A model generated the notes under the pieces. That model saw only the letters and a list, made by a program, of their open reading frames with translations. It made no database searches and had not been told where the DNA came from. The translations under genes were made by a program, and so were the position numbers. Positions 8,354 through 17,720 of a stretch of 64,000 nt of DNA are shown here, piece by piece. The DNA is from Lachnospiraceae bacterium (GTDB lineage Bacteria; Bacillota; Clostridia; Lachnospirales; Lachnospiraceae), in the NCBI GenBank assembly GCA_021203305.1, contig JAJQBK010000010.1:1-64000 (forward strand), read 5' to 3'. The first letter of the stretch is position 1. Each line of letters opens with the position of its first letter.

Positions 8354-9412
8354 TTATCTGCTCTCCAAAAATAACGCCTCTCTCAGCGCCTCCTCATCCC
8401 CGGGATAGTCGCTGACATAGCTTTCCATCAACTCCTTTGCCGTGTCAAAATCCCCCAGCATCTCGTAGGCCACAATCTGATTGTATCTCAGGTTCTGGCG
8501 CAGGGAGGTGTCATTGCACGCCAGCCCCTGGGTAAAGGCCTCCAGCGCCTCCTCATAAAGCCCGCGCTTAAGCTGGCATAAGCCCAGCTGATTGTACAGC
8601 ACGGCGCTCTCCCCCAGCTCCAGACCGGAGATATAGACGTTGGCCGCGTAATTGTAATCGCCCAGCGCCTCATAGCTCATGGCCAGATACAGAATCACGT
8701 CCTGGGTTCCCTGAGATTTTACCTTTTCCAGATAGACAATGGCCTGACTGTACTCCCCTGTGTAATACAGCACCCGTCCTCTGTCATAGTCGCTGATAGA
8801 AGCGCTGTTATCCAGAATGTCCGCGATGTACTCCTCGCCCAGCGCCCGGTAGCCGTACTGGGCCAGCGCCTGATAAATGGAAATCATCAGGTCATAGTCC
8901 GTGGGAGCCAGCGCCACAGCGGCGTCAAAGCATTCCACCGCGTTCTCATACTGCCCCAGCTCCAGATAAGTGACGCCGTGCATGTACTGGGCATCCGCGT
9001 CCTTTGGCTGCAGGGCACAGATGGCGGCGTACACCTCCTCCGCCTTCTCATACTCGCCCAGCTTATTGTAGGACACCGCCAGGTAACGGTTGATATCATA
9101 ATCGATCTCGTAAATAAAGCCGCCGTTGCAGGCGAGAGCCGCCTCAAAGGCCTCCACCGCCTCCTCATACAGCCCCTGCCCCATATAGCAGATGCCCGCC
9201 ACCCGCAGACTCTCCTGCTCACCCAGCTCCAAAGTCTCCAAAAGCGCGAGAGCCTCCTCGTACTTCATATCCTCGATCAGCGTATAGACAGTATCCTCCT
9301 CCACCGCCGCCGAAGCCTCCTGCGCGGATGAGGAATTTGCCGCGCTGCCGCAGCCGGACAGAAGGAAAATACAAATCATAATAAACAGTATCCGTGTAAA
9401 ACCTTTATTCAT
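8354..9412 (-). CDS. TPR-repeat lipoprotein
   Basis: 352 residues. A lipoprotein signal peptide ends in the lipobox LLSGC, followed by a Ser/Ala-rich linker and about eight TPR-like helical pairs (for example YEEAVEAFEAALACN, YENAVECFDAAVALAP, YEEALEAFTQGLACN). It should be anchored to the outer face of the membrane as a protein-binding scaffold; no catalytic domain is visible. Start at 9412 has AAGGAAA 7-8 bases upstream, while the longer ATG at 9436 has none. It heads a two-gene operon with the DUF2974 hydrolase. Confidence 0.85.
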   Translation of the reverse strand: MNKGFTRILFIMICIFLLSGCGSAANSSSAQEASAAVEEDTVYTLIEDMKYEEALALLETLELGEQESLRVAGICYMGQGLYEEAVEAFEAALACNGGFIYEIDYDINRYLAVSYNKLGEYEKAEEVYAAICALQPKDADAQYMHGVTYLELGQYENAVECFDAAVALAPTDYDLMISIYQALAQYGYRALGEEYIADILDNSASISDYDRGRVLYYTGEYSQAIVYLEKVKSQGTQDVILYLAMSYEALGDYNYAANVYISGLELGESAVLYNQLGLCQLKRGLYEEALEAFTQGLACNDTSLRQNLRYNQIVAYEMLGDFDTAKELMESYVSDYPGDEEALREALFLESR

Positions 9413-9465
9413 AGAAGTTTCCTTAAAATCTCTCATAAATTAATTACTGAATGAAACTATCCTAA

Positions 9466-9493
9466 GTTTTACACGAACAAGCCGTCTTGTCAA
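9466..9493 (-). promoter_or_regulatory. Probable promoter of the TPR lipoprotein gene
   Basis: Minus strand TTGACA (9493-9488), 16-base spacer, TAAAAC (9471-9466). The -35 is perfect and the -10 is weak. Confidence 0.5.
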
Positions 9494-9589
9494 GCACCAA
9501 TCACAGGAAAGCATGGCGCGAATTTTCTGTCCTCATCTGCTTGATCCTGCAAATCCGTCCTTTCACGCGACCCTTTTGCCCGATTCATG

Positions 9590-11218
9590 TCAAAAAATCT
9601 CCCGCGCCAGCTCGTCCACCTCCTTCCTCCCAAACAGCACCCTCTCCTCATTCACCACAATACATGGCACACTGCGTATCTGATACTTCTCCCGCAGCGC
9701 TGGAAACAGCGACAGGTCAAACACATCCACCCGCACCCTTCTCTTTTTCTTCCTCTCCATAGCCAACAGCGCCGCCGACTGCACCGTCCGGGGGCACATG
9801 GTACAGGTCAGCGACACAAAAATCCGCACCCTGACGTCCTCCCCGGCCTCCCGAAGCAGCCGCCCCGCTTCCTCAGGCAGCTCCCTGCCCGGTCCGCCCA
9901 GCTGACAGATGGCCAGCAAAAAAGAGGTAAATTCCTCCCCCGTGGGAATCCCGTGAAAACAAAACCCGCTGTCATTACCCTCATTATCAAAGAGCCGGAC
10001 TGCGGGCCAGAGCTCCTCCGGGATTTCTCTGGTTCCGACGTACTCCAAAGTCAGCTTTTGCGACAACCCGGCCAGTTCATTCAGAAATGAAAATAATTCC
10101 CGCTGCTCCTCATCCCGCTTTGCCCAGACTCTCATGACAACCGGCCTCTCCATTTTGTCCAGGAGCTCGCTCACCTGATTTTTCAGTTCTCGGTCAAATA
10201 ATTCATCGGAATCCGGCAGCTTTTGTTTTTGTTCATTTTCACCGCCGGCCAGCTGAACAAACTCCGGCAGACGCAGACTGTGGTGCAGCTTTTCCACATA
10301 CAGTTCCAGACTGGTGGCCGCCACCGCCCCATCGGATACCGCCGTCACCACCTGGCGCAGCCCCTTGACGCACACATCCCCCGCGCCGTAAACACCGGGC
10401 ACATTGGTGGCCTGGTTTTTGTCCGTCACAAGATACCCCTGCCGGTCTCTCTCAATTTCCGAGGGCAGCCAGTCCGAGGCGGGCACATAACCGGCGAAGA
10501 CAAAGACGCCGATCCCTTCTTTTTCAGGTGCGCTCTCCCAGGTTTTTCCCATCTGGTTATCCACAAAGGAAGCCTTCGTGACAAAGCTCTCCCCCTCCAC
10601 CCCGGTGATCTCCGTGTGAAAATGAATCTCCACTTTCGGGTGTTCCTTCGCCTTGTCCCCCAGGGTTCTGGCACAGGTAAACTCCTCCTCCCTGACGATC
10701 ATGACCACTCTTCTGGCGTAGCGGGTGAGAAATAAGCCCTCCTCCACCGCCGCGTAGCCGCCGCCCACCACATAGACCATCCGGTCCGTAAAAAATTCCC
10801 CGTCACAGGTGGCACAGTAGGCCACGCCCCTGCCCTGAAATTCCGCCTCCCCCTGAAAATTTAATTTCCGGGGATTGGCTCCCAGCGCCAGGATGATTCC
10901 CAGAGTTTCATAGTCGCGGTTTCTGGTTTTTACCTGCTTGATCTGCGTGTTGCACTGAAGATCAATCACCTCCTCCCCGACAAACTCCGCGCCGAAGCTT
11001 CTGGCCTGCCGGGCCATGGCGGTAGTCAGCGCTTTTCCGTTGGTGCTCTCAATGCCGGGATAATTTACAATATTGTCCGTGATCCTGATCTGGCCGCCCA
11101 CGTCCCCCTTTTCCAGCACCAGCACCCGGTATTTTGCCCGGGCCATATAAATGGCGGCGGAGAGTCCGGCAGGGCCTCCGCCCACAATGATGACGTCGTA
11201 CATATTTTTTTCTTCCAT
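9590..11218 (-). CDS. AhpF-like thioredoxin-reductase/glutaredoxin-domain fusion
   Basis: About 542 residues. Residues 1-310 are a TrxR-type flavoprotein: FAD loop IVGGGPAGLSAA, redox pair CATC in YCATCDGEFF, NAD(P) loop VVGGGYAAVEEG, and C-terminal FAD motif GAGDVCVKGLRQV. Residues about 340-542 are tandem thioredoxin-like folds, the second with CTMC (SLTCTMCPRTV). This is the domain order TrxR first, thioredoxin-like last, opposite to classical AhpF, and matches the clostridial AhpF-homologue family that lies next to a single ahpC. It should pass electrons from NAD(P)H to AhpC. The start ATG overlaps the ahpC stop (TGATG), so translation is coupled. Confidence 0.88.
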   Translation of the reverse strand: MEEKNMYDVIIVGGGPAGLSAAIYMARAKYRVLVLEKGDVGGQIRITDNIVNYPGIESTNGKALTTAMARQARSFGAEFVGEEVIDLQCNTQIKQVKTRNRDYETLGIILALGANPRKLNFQGEAEFQGRGVAYCATCDGEFFTDRMVYVVGGGYAAVEEGLFLTRYARRVVMIVREEEFTCARTLGDKAKEHPKVEIHFHTEITGVEGESFVTKASFVDNQMGKTWESAPEKEGIGVFVFAGYVPASDWLPSEIERDRQGYLVTDKNQATNVPGVYGAGDVCVKGLRQVVTAVSDGAVAATSLELYVEKLHHSLRLPEFVQLAGGENEQKQKLPDSDELFDRELKNQVSELLDKMERPVVMRVWAKRDEEQRELFSFLNELAGLSQKLTLEYVGTREIPEELWPAVRLFDNEGNDSGFCFHGIPTGEEFTSFLLAICQLGGPGRELPEEAGRLLREAGEDVRVRIFVSLTCTMCPRTVQSAALLAMERKKKRRVRVDVFDLSLFPALREKYQIRSVPCIVVNEERVLFGRKEVDELAREIF

Positions 11219-11781
11219 CACAGCATTCCCACCAGATTAAGACTGGGTTTCAGGGTCTTGTCTCCGGGCTGCCATTTCGCCGGGCAGACCTGGTCGCCGT
11301 GCTCTGCCACAAACTGGCTGGCCTTCACCCGGCGCAGCAGCTCCACGGCGTTTCTTCCCACATTTCCCGCGATCACCTCGTAAGCCACAATGACGCCATC
11401 CGGATTCACGATAAAGGTTCCCCTCTCGGCCGCGCCCTCCTCCTCGATCATCACGTTGAAATCTCTTGTCAACATGCCCGTGGGGTCCGCCAGCATGGGA
11501 AACTGCAGCTTTTTGATGGTATCTGACACATCATGCCAGGCCTTGTGGACAAAGTGGCTGTCGCAGGAAACACTGTAAATCTCACAGCCGATCTTTTGAA
11601 ATTCCCCGTAATGCTCCGCCAGATCCTCTAACTCCGTGGGGCAGACAAAGGTAAAATCCGCCGGATAAAAGAAAAACACGCTCCACTTTCCCAGAATGTC
11701 CTTCCGGGAAACCGTTTTGAAAGCATCCTGATGGTAGGCCTGCACCTTAAACTCGCCCACCGGTTTCTTAATCAGTGACAT
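11218..11781 (-). CDS. ahpC: Alkyl hydroperoxide reductase C (typical 2-Cys peroxiredoxin)
   Basis: 187 residues, the usual AhpC length. Peroxidatic Cys47 sits in FTFVCPTELEDL and the resolving Cys lies near residue 167 in GDQVCPAKW. It reduces hydrogen peroxide and organic peroxides in the cytoplasm, recycled by the adjacent AhpF-like protein. ATG at 11781 has GGAGG 7 bases upstream; the apparent longer frame runs into the terminator hairpin. Only about 80 bases separate it from cysE, so its promoter must overlap that terminator or transcription reads through. Confidence 0.96.
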   Translation of the reverse strand: MSLIKKPVGEFKVQAYHQDAFKTVSRKDILGKWSVFFFYPADFTFVCPTELEDLAEHYGEFQKIGCEIYSVSCDSHFVHKAWHDVSDTIKKLQFPMLADPTGMLTRDFNVMIEEEGAAERGTFIVNPDGVIVAYEVIAGNVGRNAVELLRRVKASQFVAEHGDQVCPAKWQPGDKTLKPSLNLVGML

Positions 11782-11804
11782 AAAAAATCCTCCCTTTTCG
11801 CAAT

Positions 11805-11845
11805 AAAAAATATCAGTTGCAGTGTTCCCGCAGCTGATATTTTTT
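11805..11845. terminator. Terminator between cysE and ahpC
   Basis: 16-bp stem AAAAAATATCAGTTGC / GCAGCTGATATTTTTT (one mismatch or G-U) with a 9-base loop. The A and T runs at its ends make it a good bidirectional Rho-independent terminator. On the minus strand it ends cysE transcription directly before ahpC. Confidence 0.8.
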
Positions 11846-11858
11846 ATTCCATTTACAG

Positions 11859-12827
11859 TTAAATAACCCACTCCCCGCTCTCGTCCTGGCTCAGCCCATC
11901 CAGCTTCTCCTTCTCCTGATGATTGCCGTAGCGGTAAATCAGCTCCGGGCTGGCGATGCTGACGCTGGTGTCCGGCGGAACAGATTTGGTGATAAAGGTG
12001 TTGCCGCCGATGACCGTATTACGGCCGATGACGGTCTCGCCGCCCAGAATGGAGGCGTTGGAGTAGATGGTCACGTTGTCCTCGATGGTGGGATGGCGTT
12101 TCCTGTTTTTCAGCTTCTGGCCGCCTCTGGTGGAGAGCGCGCCAATGGTCACGCCCTGATAGACCTTCACATTGTCGCCGATGATGGTGGTCTCGCCGAT
12201 CACGATGCCGGTGCCGTGGTCCATGAAGAAGCTTTTGCCGATGGTGGCGCCGGGGTGAATATCAATTCCGGTGGCGCTGTGGGCGATCTCCGTCATCATC
12301 CTGGGAATCAGCGGCACATGGAGCAGCTGCAGCTCATGGGCGATCCGATACACGAAAATGGCATAAAAGCCGGGATAGGAAAAAATAACCTCCTCAATCC
12401 CCGAAGCCGCCGGGTCCCCGTCGTAGGCCGCCTGGGCATCCATCTCCAGAGATTCCCTGAGCTTCGGAATCCGGGACAGGAAGGCGATGCAGATATCGTA
12501 AGCCCTCTCCTCAGCCTCTTCCCCGGCATTCTCATCCTCTTTTCCATCAGAGGAGCCCTGCAGCACCAGCATGATCTGTTTGCTCAGATTGAAAAGAATA
12601 TCCTCCAGAAGCATGCTCAGATTATTCTTGGCGGTATAGATCCGGTAGTGCTGGTTGCGGTAATAGCCATGGAATATAATCTGCTGAAGATTGGATAAAA
12701 TCTCAGTGATGACCGCCTTGTCAGGCTGACTGAAAATTTTGTCGGTGTCGATGCGCCTTTTCAACTCGTAATCCCCGAGGATGTCATCTACCAGTGATAT
12801 AATCTCATCGTTTAACATATTTTTCAT
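11859..12827 (-). CDS. cysE: Serine O-acetyltransferase
   Basis: 322 residues, long-type SAT. The N-terminal 170 residues are helical. The C-terminal left-handed beta-helix has hexapeptide repeats and the catalytic region [15 protein letters not shown] ... [11 protein letters not shown], then [13 protein letters not shown]. It acetylates L-serine to O-acetylserine for cysteine synthesis; no O-acetylserine sulfhydrylase is in the window. Start at 12827 has AAGGA 8-9 bases upstream. No T-box or S-box leader was recognised in the gap to degV, which only shows a small GCTGTC/GACAGC hairpin. Confidence 0.94.
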   Translation of the reverse strand: MKNMLNDEIISLVDDILGDYELKRRIDTDKIFSQPDKAVITEILSNLQQIIFHGYYRNQHYRIYTAKNNLSMLLEDILFNLSKQIMLVLQGSSDGKEDENAGEEAEERAYDICIAFLSRIPKLRESLEMDAQAAYDGDPAASGIEEVIFSYPGFYAIFVYRIAHELQLLHVPLIPRMMTEIAHSATGIDIHPGATIGKSFFMDHGTGIVIGETTIIGDNVKVYQGVTIGALSTRGGQKLKNRKRHPTIEDNVTIYSNASILGGETVIGRNTVIGGNTFITKSVPPDTSVSIASPELIYRYGNHQEKEKLDGLSQDESGEWVI

Positions 12828-12965
12828 AGGATATTCCTTATGCTCAAAATATCATTTATATTACTGTTATATTCCCGTTTTTGTGTCATGGGACGAAACA
12901 GATATTTCACCTTATTGAAAATAATCTGCTGTCATGCCGGACAGCTGTCAATAACAGAATATTGT

Positions 12966-13853
12966 CTAATCGAGATACTTCTCATACTCCGGATTCATGG
13001 CGTCCAGTGCCGTGATGCCCACAATCCCGCCGCCGGTGTGGGCGCCGATCGCGCAGCCAACCTGGCTTGTCAGAATGCCCTTCGCGTGATAACGCTCCTT
13101 TAAGTTCTCCCCCACCTGACGGGCCAGGTCCGGGTCGCTTCCGCTGACCACGCCGATGATCTGCCGGTCCAGATCCCGGCACTTTTCGCCGATCATATCC
13201 TCCACGCGCCGGACCGCCTTCTTCCAGCCGCGGACATTCTCCGACCCCTTCAGGGCGCCCTCCTCATCCACAACCAGAATGGGCTTGATGTCCAGAAGTC
13301 CGCCCGCCGCCGCGCTGACAGCGCCAACTCTGCCTCCCTTATACAGATAATGAAGGGTCTGCACGGTAAACTGAATCGTCATATGTTCACAGAAATACTG
13401 CGCCGCCTCGATGATCAGCTCCTTCGGCGCGCCGTTTTTCTGCATCTGCAGCAGATAATAGGTCACCAGGCCAAAACCGATGGAGGCGCATTTTGAATCG
13501 ATGATGGTAATCTGAAAGTCCGGAAATTCCTCCAGCAGATCAGCCTTCGCCAGATTGGCCGCCTGGAAGGTCCCCGCGATACCGGTGGAAAAGCAGATAT
13601 ACAGCACCTCGTCTCCCGCCTCTGCATAGGGCTTAAAGTGGTCGTAAAACATCTGCTGGCTGATGTGATAGGTCTTGATATTGCTCTTCCCCTCCGCCTG
13701 AATTTTGTAAAATTCAGCCGGCTGGATGGTGGAGCCGTCAAAATAATCCACCTCGTCGATGGTGACCGGCGTGGGAATCACATGCAGGCTGTATTCCTCC
13801 CTGACAGACTGCGGGACATCGGACGCGGAGTCCGTGATAATGTGAGATGCCAT
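12966..13853 (-). CDS. DegV family fatty-acid-binding protein
   Basis: 295 residues with the full DegV pattern: ITDSASDVP at the N-terminus, TSxI-region Ser/Thr contacts around IKTYHISQQMF, CFSTGIAGTF in the middle and GAHTGGGIVGI at the C-terminus. Family members bind a fatty acid in an internal pocket and some (FakB) present it to the kinase FakA; no fakA is seen here, so the specific role is open. Start has AGGAG 8 bases upstream and a promoter lies at 13989-14017. Confidence 0.93.
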   Translation of the reverse strand: MASHIITDSASDVPQSVREEYSLHVIPTPVTIDEVDYFDGSTIQPAEFYKIQAEGKSNIKTYHISQQMFYDHFKPYAEAGDEVLYICFSTGIAGTFQAANLAKADLLEEFPDFQITIIDSKCASIGFGLVTYYLLQMQKNGAPKELIIEAAQYFCEHMTIQFTVQTLHYLYKGGRVGAVSAAAGGLLDIKPILVVDEEGALKGSENVRGWKKAVRRVEDMIGEKCRDLDRQIIGVVSGSDPDLARQVGENLKERYHAKGILTSQVGCAIGAHTGGGIVGITALDAMNPEYEKYLD

Positions 13854-13988
13854 GGAATTTCTCCTTTCTTATGTCGGATTATGTTTTCTTTTCCGGAGTG
13901 CGCCGCGCTGACAGCCTCCCCTCGCCTGATCTTCGGAATATCCATCATATGAATATGCCCGCTGCCGCTGACATCACAACATAAGGAC

Positions 13989-14017
13989 ATTCTACCATCA
14001 TCACAGAAAAAACACAA
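13989..14017 (-). promoter_or_regulatory. Promoter of degV
   Basis: Minus strand TTGTGT (14017-14012), 17-base spacer, TAGAAT (13994-13989), giving a leader of about 130 bases. Confidence 0.5.
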
Positions 14018-14102
14018 CTTTTATTTCCCGGTTACTTTTCACTGCTGATCTGGGAGATATAAACAGACTCGTCAAGCGGCAGTGAATAGTTACTTCCTTC
14101 AT

Positions 14103-16157
14103 TCATTCTTCTTCAATCGCTCCCCTCAGCGACAGTCCTCCGTACCCCACCTTCTCAGAGGGATATTCCGCAATTCCCGGCAGCGGGACAGCAGCCTTCA
14201 TCAGAAACGCTTTCAGTTTTTCCCCATATAAAAAATAATCATGGCCCTGTAAAATGCCCCACTCCATCAGCAGAGCCGCAGCCCCGGTTACAAAGGGCGC
14301 GGCAAAGCTGGTGCCTGTGAAGCCGGCATAGCCTCCCCACGGCATGGGAGCTAAAATGTCCACCCCCGGCGCCGCCAGCGTAGGGCGAAGGGCTCCGATA
14401 TTGCTTTTTTCCTGAAAATAATCTTCCCGCGCCGACCCCTGGCCGCTGAAATCCGCGAAGGCGCCTGTCAGCGGGTGATATGCCGACACGGCAATGGTTC
14501 TGGCCGAGGTGGAGGGAATGGTCAGAGTCATCTCCTGGGAGGGATTATAGAACCGCGTGCCCTGATTTCTGGTGGAAGCCACCGGCAGATACATGTAAAA
14601 AAATCCGTTTCTGATATGCGCCGGTTCAATCCTGATCCTCCAGATTCCTTCCTCAATATAGAATTCCTCCGGCAAAAGGTCAAAATAGATTTCCTGATTG
14701 GCGCTGTAGGGCGTAGGCTGCCCCGCACAGGCAAGCACCCGGGTATTTCCCAGCGTCACCGATATTTTCTGATACTGCCCGGGATCTATGAAAACCGATT
14801 CCCCGTCCGGAGCGATCAAACGCAGAGTGTAATCGTCCACGAAATTTTTCCAGAACTGGATATTCAGGCCGGTCTCATAGGACGCCACACGGATTTCCAC
14901 CTCCGTTGTCCGCCCTTCCTTAAGCCAGCCGCTACAGCGCCCGCCGGACAGGCCCTCGTTTCCGGTGCCCACACAGATTACGTTCCTGCCGATCTCTGCG
15001 ATATTGTCGATGAAGCGTTCCAGCAGGGAGGTGCCGTTGTGAGAGCCGTAGCTGTTGCCAAAGCTTAAATTGACGGCCATGGGCTGATTTCTCTCCAGGG
15101 CAAACCGTGATACAAAGGCCAGAGCACGCATCAGCTCCGTGGTTCTGGGAAAGCCCTTCTCCCCGGGATTGCCCAGCTTTACGATCAGGAGGTCGCTTTC
15201 CGGCGCCATGCCGGTGTACGCGCCATTCATGCTGTCGAAAGCCCCCGCGCCATCGGAAGCAATGAATCTGCCGGAGGCTTCCACGCCGCTGAAAGTCACA
15301 TTGCCACCGTAGCTCTCCCCACCATTGGAAGCCTCCACATTGCCGAAAGCTGTGCCGCCGCCAGAAATCATGACTCTGCCGGAGGCCGCGATGCCCGCCA
15401 CCGCCGTGCCATGGCCGCTTGTATCCAGAGAAGGCAGCGCTTCCATGGGAAGGACCCGCTCCAGAGCGGCGTTAATATCTTCGGAAGTGAACAGTCTGCC
15501 TTGGCGAAACCCCTCAGGAGGAGGATTGGCCGGATCCGGGGAAAGACTCTGATCCCAGAGTGCCACAATCCGGGTGGAGCCGTCCGGGTAACGAAAATCA
15601 GGAAGCGTATAATCGATGCCAGAGTCGATGACTGCCACCAGCACGCCTTTGCCTGACAGTGGAATTTCCTCCTGCTCAAATACAGGTCTTTCCACAGGGA
15701 CTGAAACCTCCTGCCCAAATACAGGTCTTTCCACCGGAGCTGAAACCTCCTGCCCAAATACAGGTCCTCCCACCGAACCGGCACCCTCCGACTCATATAC
15801 AGGTCTTCCCACCGAACCGGAAGTCTCCTGCCCAAATACAGGTCTTCGTGCCGAACCTGAAACCTCCTGCTCAAAATACAGCCTTTTGGGAAGCTCCGCG
15901 TACTCGATCTGAGGATTGGGCGGCACATCCTCAAGAAGAGCCGTGGGCACCGTCAGAATCCCGTACCCCGCAATCAGCGGCTCCAGTGCGATTCCGTCCG
16001 GCAGCGTCTCTTCCAGATCACCGTTATATTTGATGATAATCTCCCAGCTGTCCTGACCCGCATCATAGCCCGCATCCAGAATATCCGACCTTTCCCTCAG
16101 GCTCTCCTGCTCTGACAGGGCAAGCTGGAGCGCCGCCTCCATCTTTTCATTGTCCAT
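14103..16157 (-). CDS. S8 family subtilisin-like peptidase, Csp-like
   Basis: 684 residues, no signal peptide. Catalytic triad intact: Asp178 in VAVIDSGIDYT, His249 in SGHGTAVAGI, Ser617 in GTSFAAPFVTG. The N-terminal 95 residues resemble the prodomain of clostridial CspABC-type proteases, and the large insertion between His and Ser (jelly-roll-like region) also fits that family, whose known members process spore-germination enzymes. Two repeat insertions are unusual: residues about 96-162 are five 13-residue units (QEVSxPVERPVFG type) between prodomain and catalytic core, and a Gly/Ser-rich segment (about 258-300) follows the His. Start ATG at 16157 has TAAGGAC 5 bases upstream, behind a hairpin. 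Confidence 0.88.
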   Translation of the reverse strand: MDNEKMEAALQLALSEQESLRERSDILDAGYDAGQDSWEIIIKYNGDLEETLPDGIALEPLIAGYGILTVPTALLEDVPPNPQIEYAELPKRLYFEQEVSGSARRPVFGQETSGSVGRPVYESEGAGSVGGPVFGQEVSAPVERPVFGQEVSVPVERPVFEQEEIPLSGKGVLVAVIDSGIDYTLPDFRYPDGSTRIVALWDQSLSPDPANPPPEGFRQGRLFTSEDINAALERVLPMEALPSLDTSGHGTAVAGIAASGRVMISGGGTAFGNVEASNGGESYGGNVTFSGVEASGRFIASDGAGAFDSMNGAYTGMAPESDLLIVKLGNPGEKGFPRTTELMRALAFVSRFALERNQPMAVNLSFGNSYGSHNGTSLLERFIDNIAEIGRNVICVGTGNEGLSGGRCSGWLKEGRTTEVEIRVASYETGLNIQFWKNFVDDYTLRLIAPDGESVFIDPGQYQKISVTLGNTRVLACAGQPTPYSANQEIYFDLLPEEFYIEEGIWRIRIEPAHIRNGFFYMYLPVASTRNQGTRFYNPSQEMTLTIPSTSARTIAVSAYHPLTGAFADFSGQGSAREDYFQEKSNIGALRPTLAAPGVDILAPMPWGGYAGFTGTSFAAPFVTGAAALLMEWGILQGHDYFLYGEKLKAFLMKAAVPLPGIAEYPSEKVGYGGLSLRGAIEEE
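15681..15875. repeat. 39-bp tandem repeat in the subtilase gene
   Basis: Five 39-base units beginning TACAGGTC at 15681, 15720, 15759, 15798 and 15837, each in frame and encoding 13 residues of the linker between prodomain and catalytic domain. Units differ by a few bases. A degenerate sixth start is near 15877. Confidence 0.85.
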
Positions 16158-16168
16158 AAAACGTCCTT

Positions 16169-16194
16169 ACGGGGCCGTTTTGCAACAGCCCCGT
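16169..16194. promoter_or_regulatory. Hairpin directly before the subtilase ribosome site
   Basis: Perfect stem ACGGGGC / GCCCCGT with a 12-base loop. On the minus strand the last stem bases run straight into AAGGAC and the start codon follows 5 bases later. There is no T run, so it looks like a translational-control or mRNA-stability element rather than a terminator. Confidence 0.5.
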
Positions 16195-16310
16195 ATCCGT
16201 TATTTTATATCATTATATGCAGTCTTTTTATCATCGTACCGATTGATTCCTTAGCCTTTTGTCACTTAAACGGGCAAGAGTGCCACAAATTGCAATTCCT
16301 GAGAGGAGAA

Positions 16311-17513
16311 TCAGGCGTTGGCAGCGAGCATATATCTGTCAATATCGTCCTCAGACAGACTGTATTTTCTTACGATCCATTGCCGGATTTCAACCTCAGG
16401 AATATTGAACTTCCTATAAGCATCCAGCACAGAATGGATTTCCCGCTCCTGCGCCGCTTCTCTCTCTTCCTTCCTTACTTCTTCCCTCGCGTCCTCGATA
16501 GCGTCATACCAGCCCTTGCATAGCTCCTTCTCCCGCTCTCGCGCCGCTTCCCTCTCTTCTATCCTCGCATCCTCGATAGCGTCATACCAGCCTTTGCAAA
16601 GCTCCTTCTCCCGCTCTCGCGCCGCTTCCCGTTCTTCTTCCCTCGCGTCCTCGATAGCGTCATACCAGCCCTTGCACACATTTACCACCTCCTCTTCTTC
16701 CCTGATCTGAATGTCCACATTCGCACAATCCCTGATGACCCTCGCCGCCTTTCTGTCCAGACTTTTAAACGCGTCATCTCCATTCACAAGCTCCGCCAGC
16801 TTCCTCTTGTCCTGTCCCGCTTTCAAAAACCTCAGCACCAGTCCCAGACTGGTAGAGAATTTGTCAAAATCCTCATCACTCATCCTGGCCGGTTCGATCA
16901 GGAATACCTTGTAATCCTGAATGTAAGGCAGCAGCCGTTCGTCCGGCAGGTCAAAAAGCTCCATCAGGCTCAGCGCCCCGTCCCAGGCTTCTGTCCCAAA
17001 GTGCAGACAGATCGTAATCACCGGGATTAACCTGTCTTCTTTATGCATTCCGGACAAAAACTCCTCTGAACTCCCCTTGTCGCCGTCCAGCCGGTGTTTC
17101 ATCCGCAGCAGCTCCACCTGTCTGGCATACTGCAATCCGTCATAAACAATACTCTTGACAGCCATGGCGTAATGTGTCATTGTCTGTGCCTCCAGCCCTA
17201 TAATCACATACGCGCAATGGTCATCTGTCATCATACTGGCCTGGCGCACCACATCGCGGTACCGCTGGACCGGCTCGCTGATTTCCCTGTTCTTTTCTCC
17301 GGAAGAAGAAGCCTCCCGGATTTCATCATCCTCCCTGAAAATATGTAAGAGAAGAGCTGAGTCCAATGGTCTGAGGCTTCCCGGATCTATGACCCGCTCT
17401 CCGCCATAAAGATAGTAATTCACCGCGTCAGCGAAAATATCCCCGTCGCTGATGTAATCTTTTGTAGAAGTGTCCTGTTTTCCCATCATGGTCCTCGCTT
17501 TCCGAGCATCCAC
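16311..17513 (-). CDS. Rpn/YhgA-like PD-(D/E)XK family protein
   Basis: 400 residues. It resembles the Rpn/YhgA-like 'putative transposase' proteins abundant in Lachnospiraceae: N-terminal YISDGDIFADAVNYYLYGG, then a region with VITICLHFGTEAWDGA, and a charged helical C-terminus. In Rpn proteins of other bacteria the fold is a PD-(D/E)XK nuclease that promotes recombination. Three near-identical 26-residue repeats (CKGWYDAIEDAREEEREAAR type) lie at about residues 280-360. The GTG at 17513 is chosen because AGGAGG lies 9 bases upstream; ATG at 17489/17486 is less well spaced. Function inferred from family only. Confidence 0.75.
   Translation of the reverse strand: MDARKARTMMGKQDTSTKDYISDGDIFADAVNYYLYGGERVIDPGSLRPLDSALLLHIFREDDEIREASSSGEKNREISEPVQRYRDVVRQASMMTDDHCAYVIIGLEAQTMTHYAMAVKSIVYDGLQYARQVELLRMKHRLDGDKGSSEEFLSGMHKEDRLIPVITICLHFGTEAWDGALSLMELFDLPDERLLPYIQDYKVFLIEPARMSDEDFDKFSTSLGLVLRFLKAGQDKRKLAELVNGDDAFKSLDRKAARVIRDCANVDIQIREEEEVVNVCKGWYDAIEDAREEEREAAREREKELCKGWYDAIEDARIEEREAAREREKELCKGWYDAIEDAREEVRKEEREAAQEREIHSVLDAYRKFNIPEVEIRQWIVRKYSLSEDDIDRYMLAANA
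16490..16680. repeat. 78-bp tandem repeat in the Rpn-like gene
   Basis: The motif GCGTCATACCAGCC recurs at 16501, 16579 and 16657, exactly 78 bases apart. In frame, each unit encodes 26 residues of a highly charged helix. Confidence 0.85.
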
Positions 17514-17720
17514 ACTGAAAAACCTCCTGCCAACAGATTAGCACATTTTATACGTTTAATCAAGTACATGTTTTTAATGTTTTTTGGAAGTTCTCCAAAA
17601 AGACGCTCTACTTATATATGCGTGGAACCACTGATTCGTCACAAAGAATTTACAAAAAATGATAAAAAGTCCTCCCGCCGGAAAACTCTTTTCACTGAAC
17701 ACCATATGGAAATAAAGGCA

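Noticed and set aside
11782..11858. Cysteine-type T-box or SAM-I element near cysE and ahpC
   Set aside because: The hairpin there is a plain terminator after cysE, and no specifier loop, T-box sequence or SAM-I core was seen upstream of cysE.
15681..15875. CRISPR array
   Set aside because: 39-bp units are directly adjacent without spacers and are in-frame coding sequence of the subtilase. The 78-bp repeats at 16490-16680 fail for the same reason.
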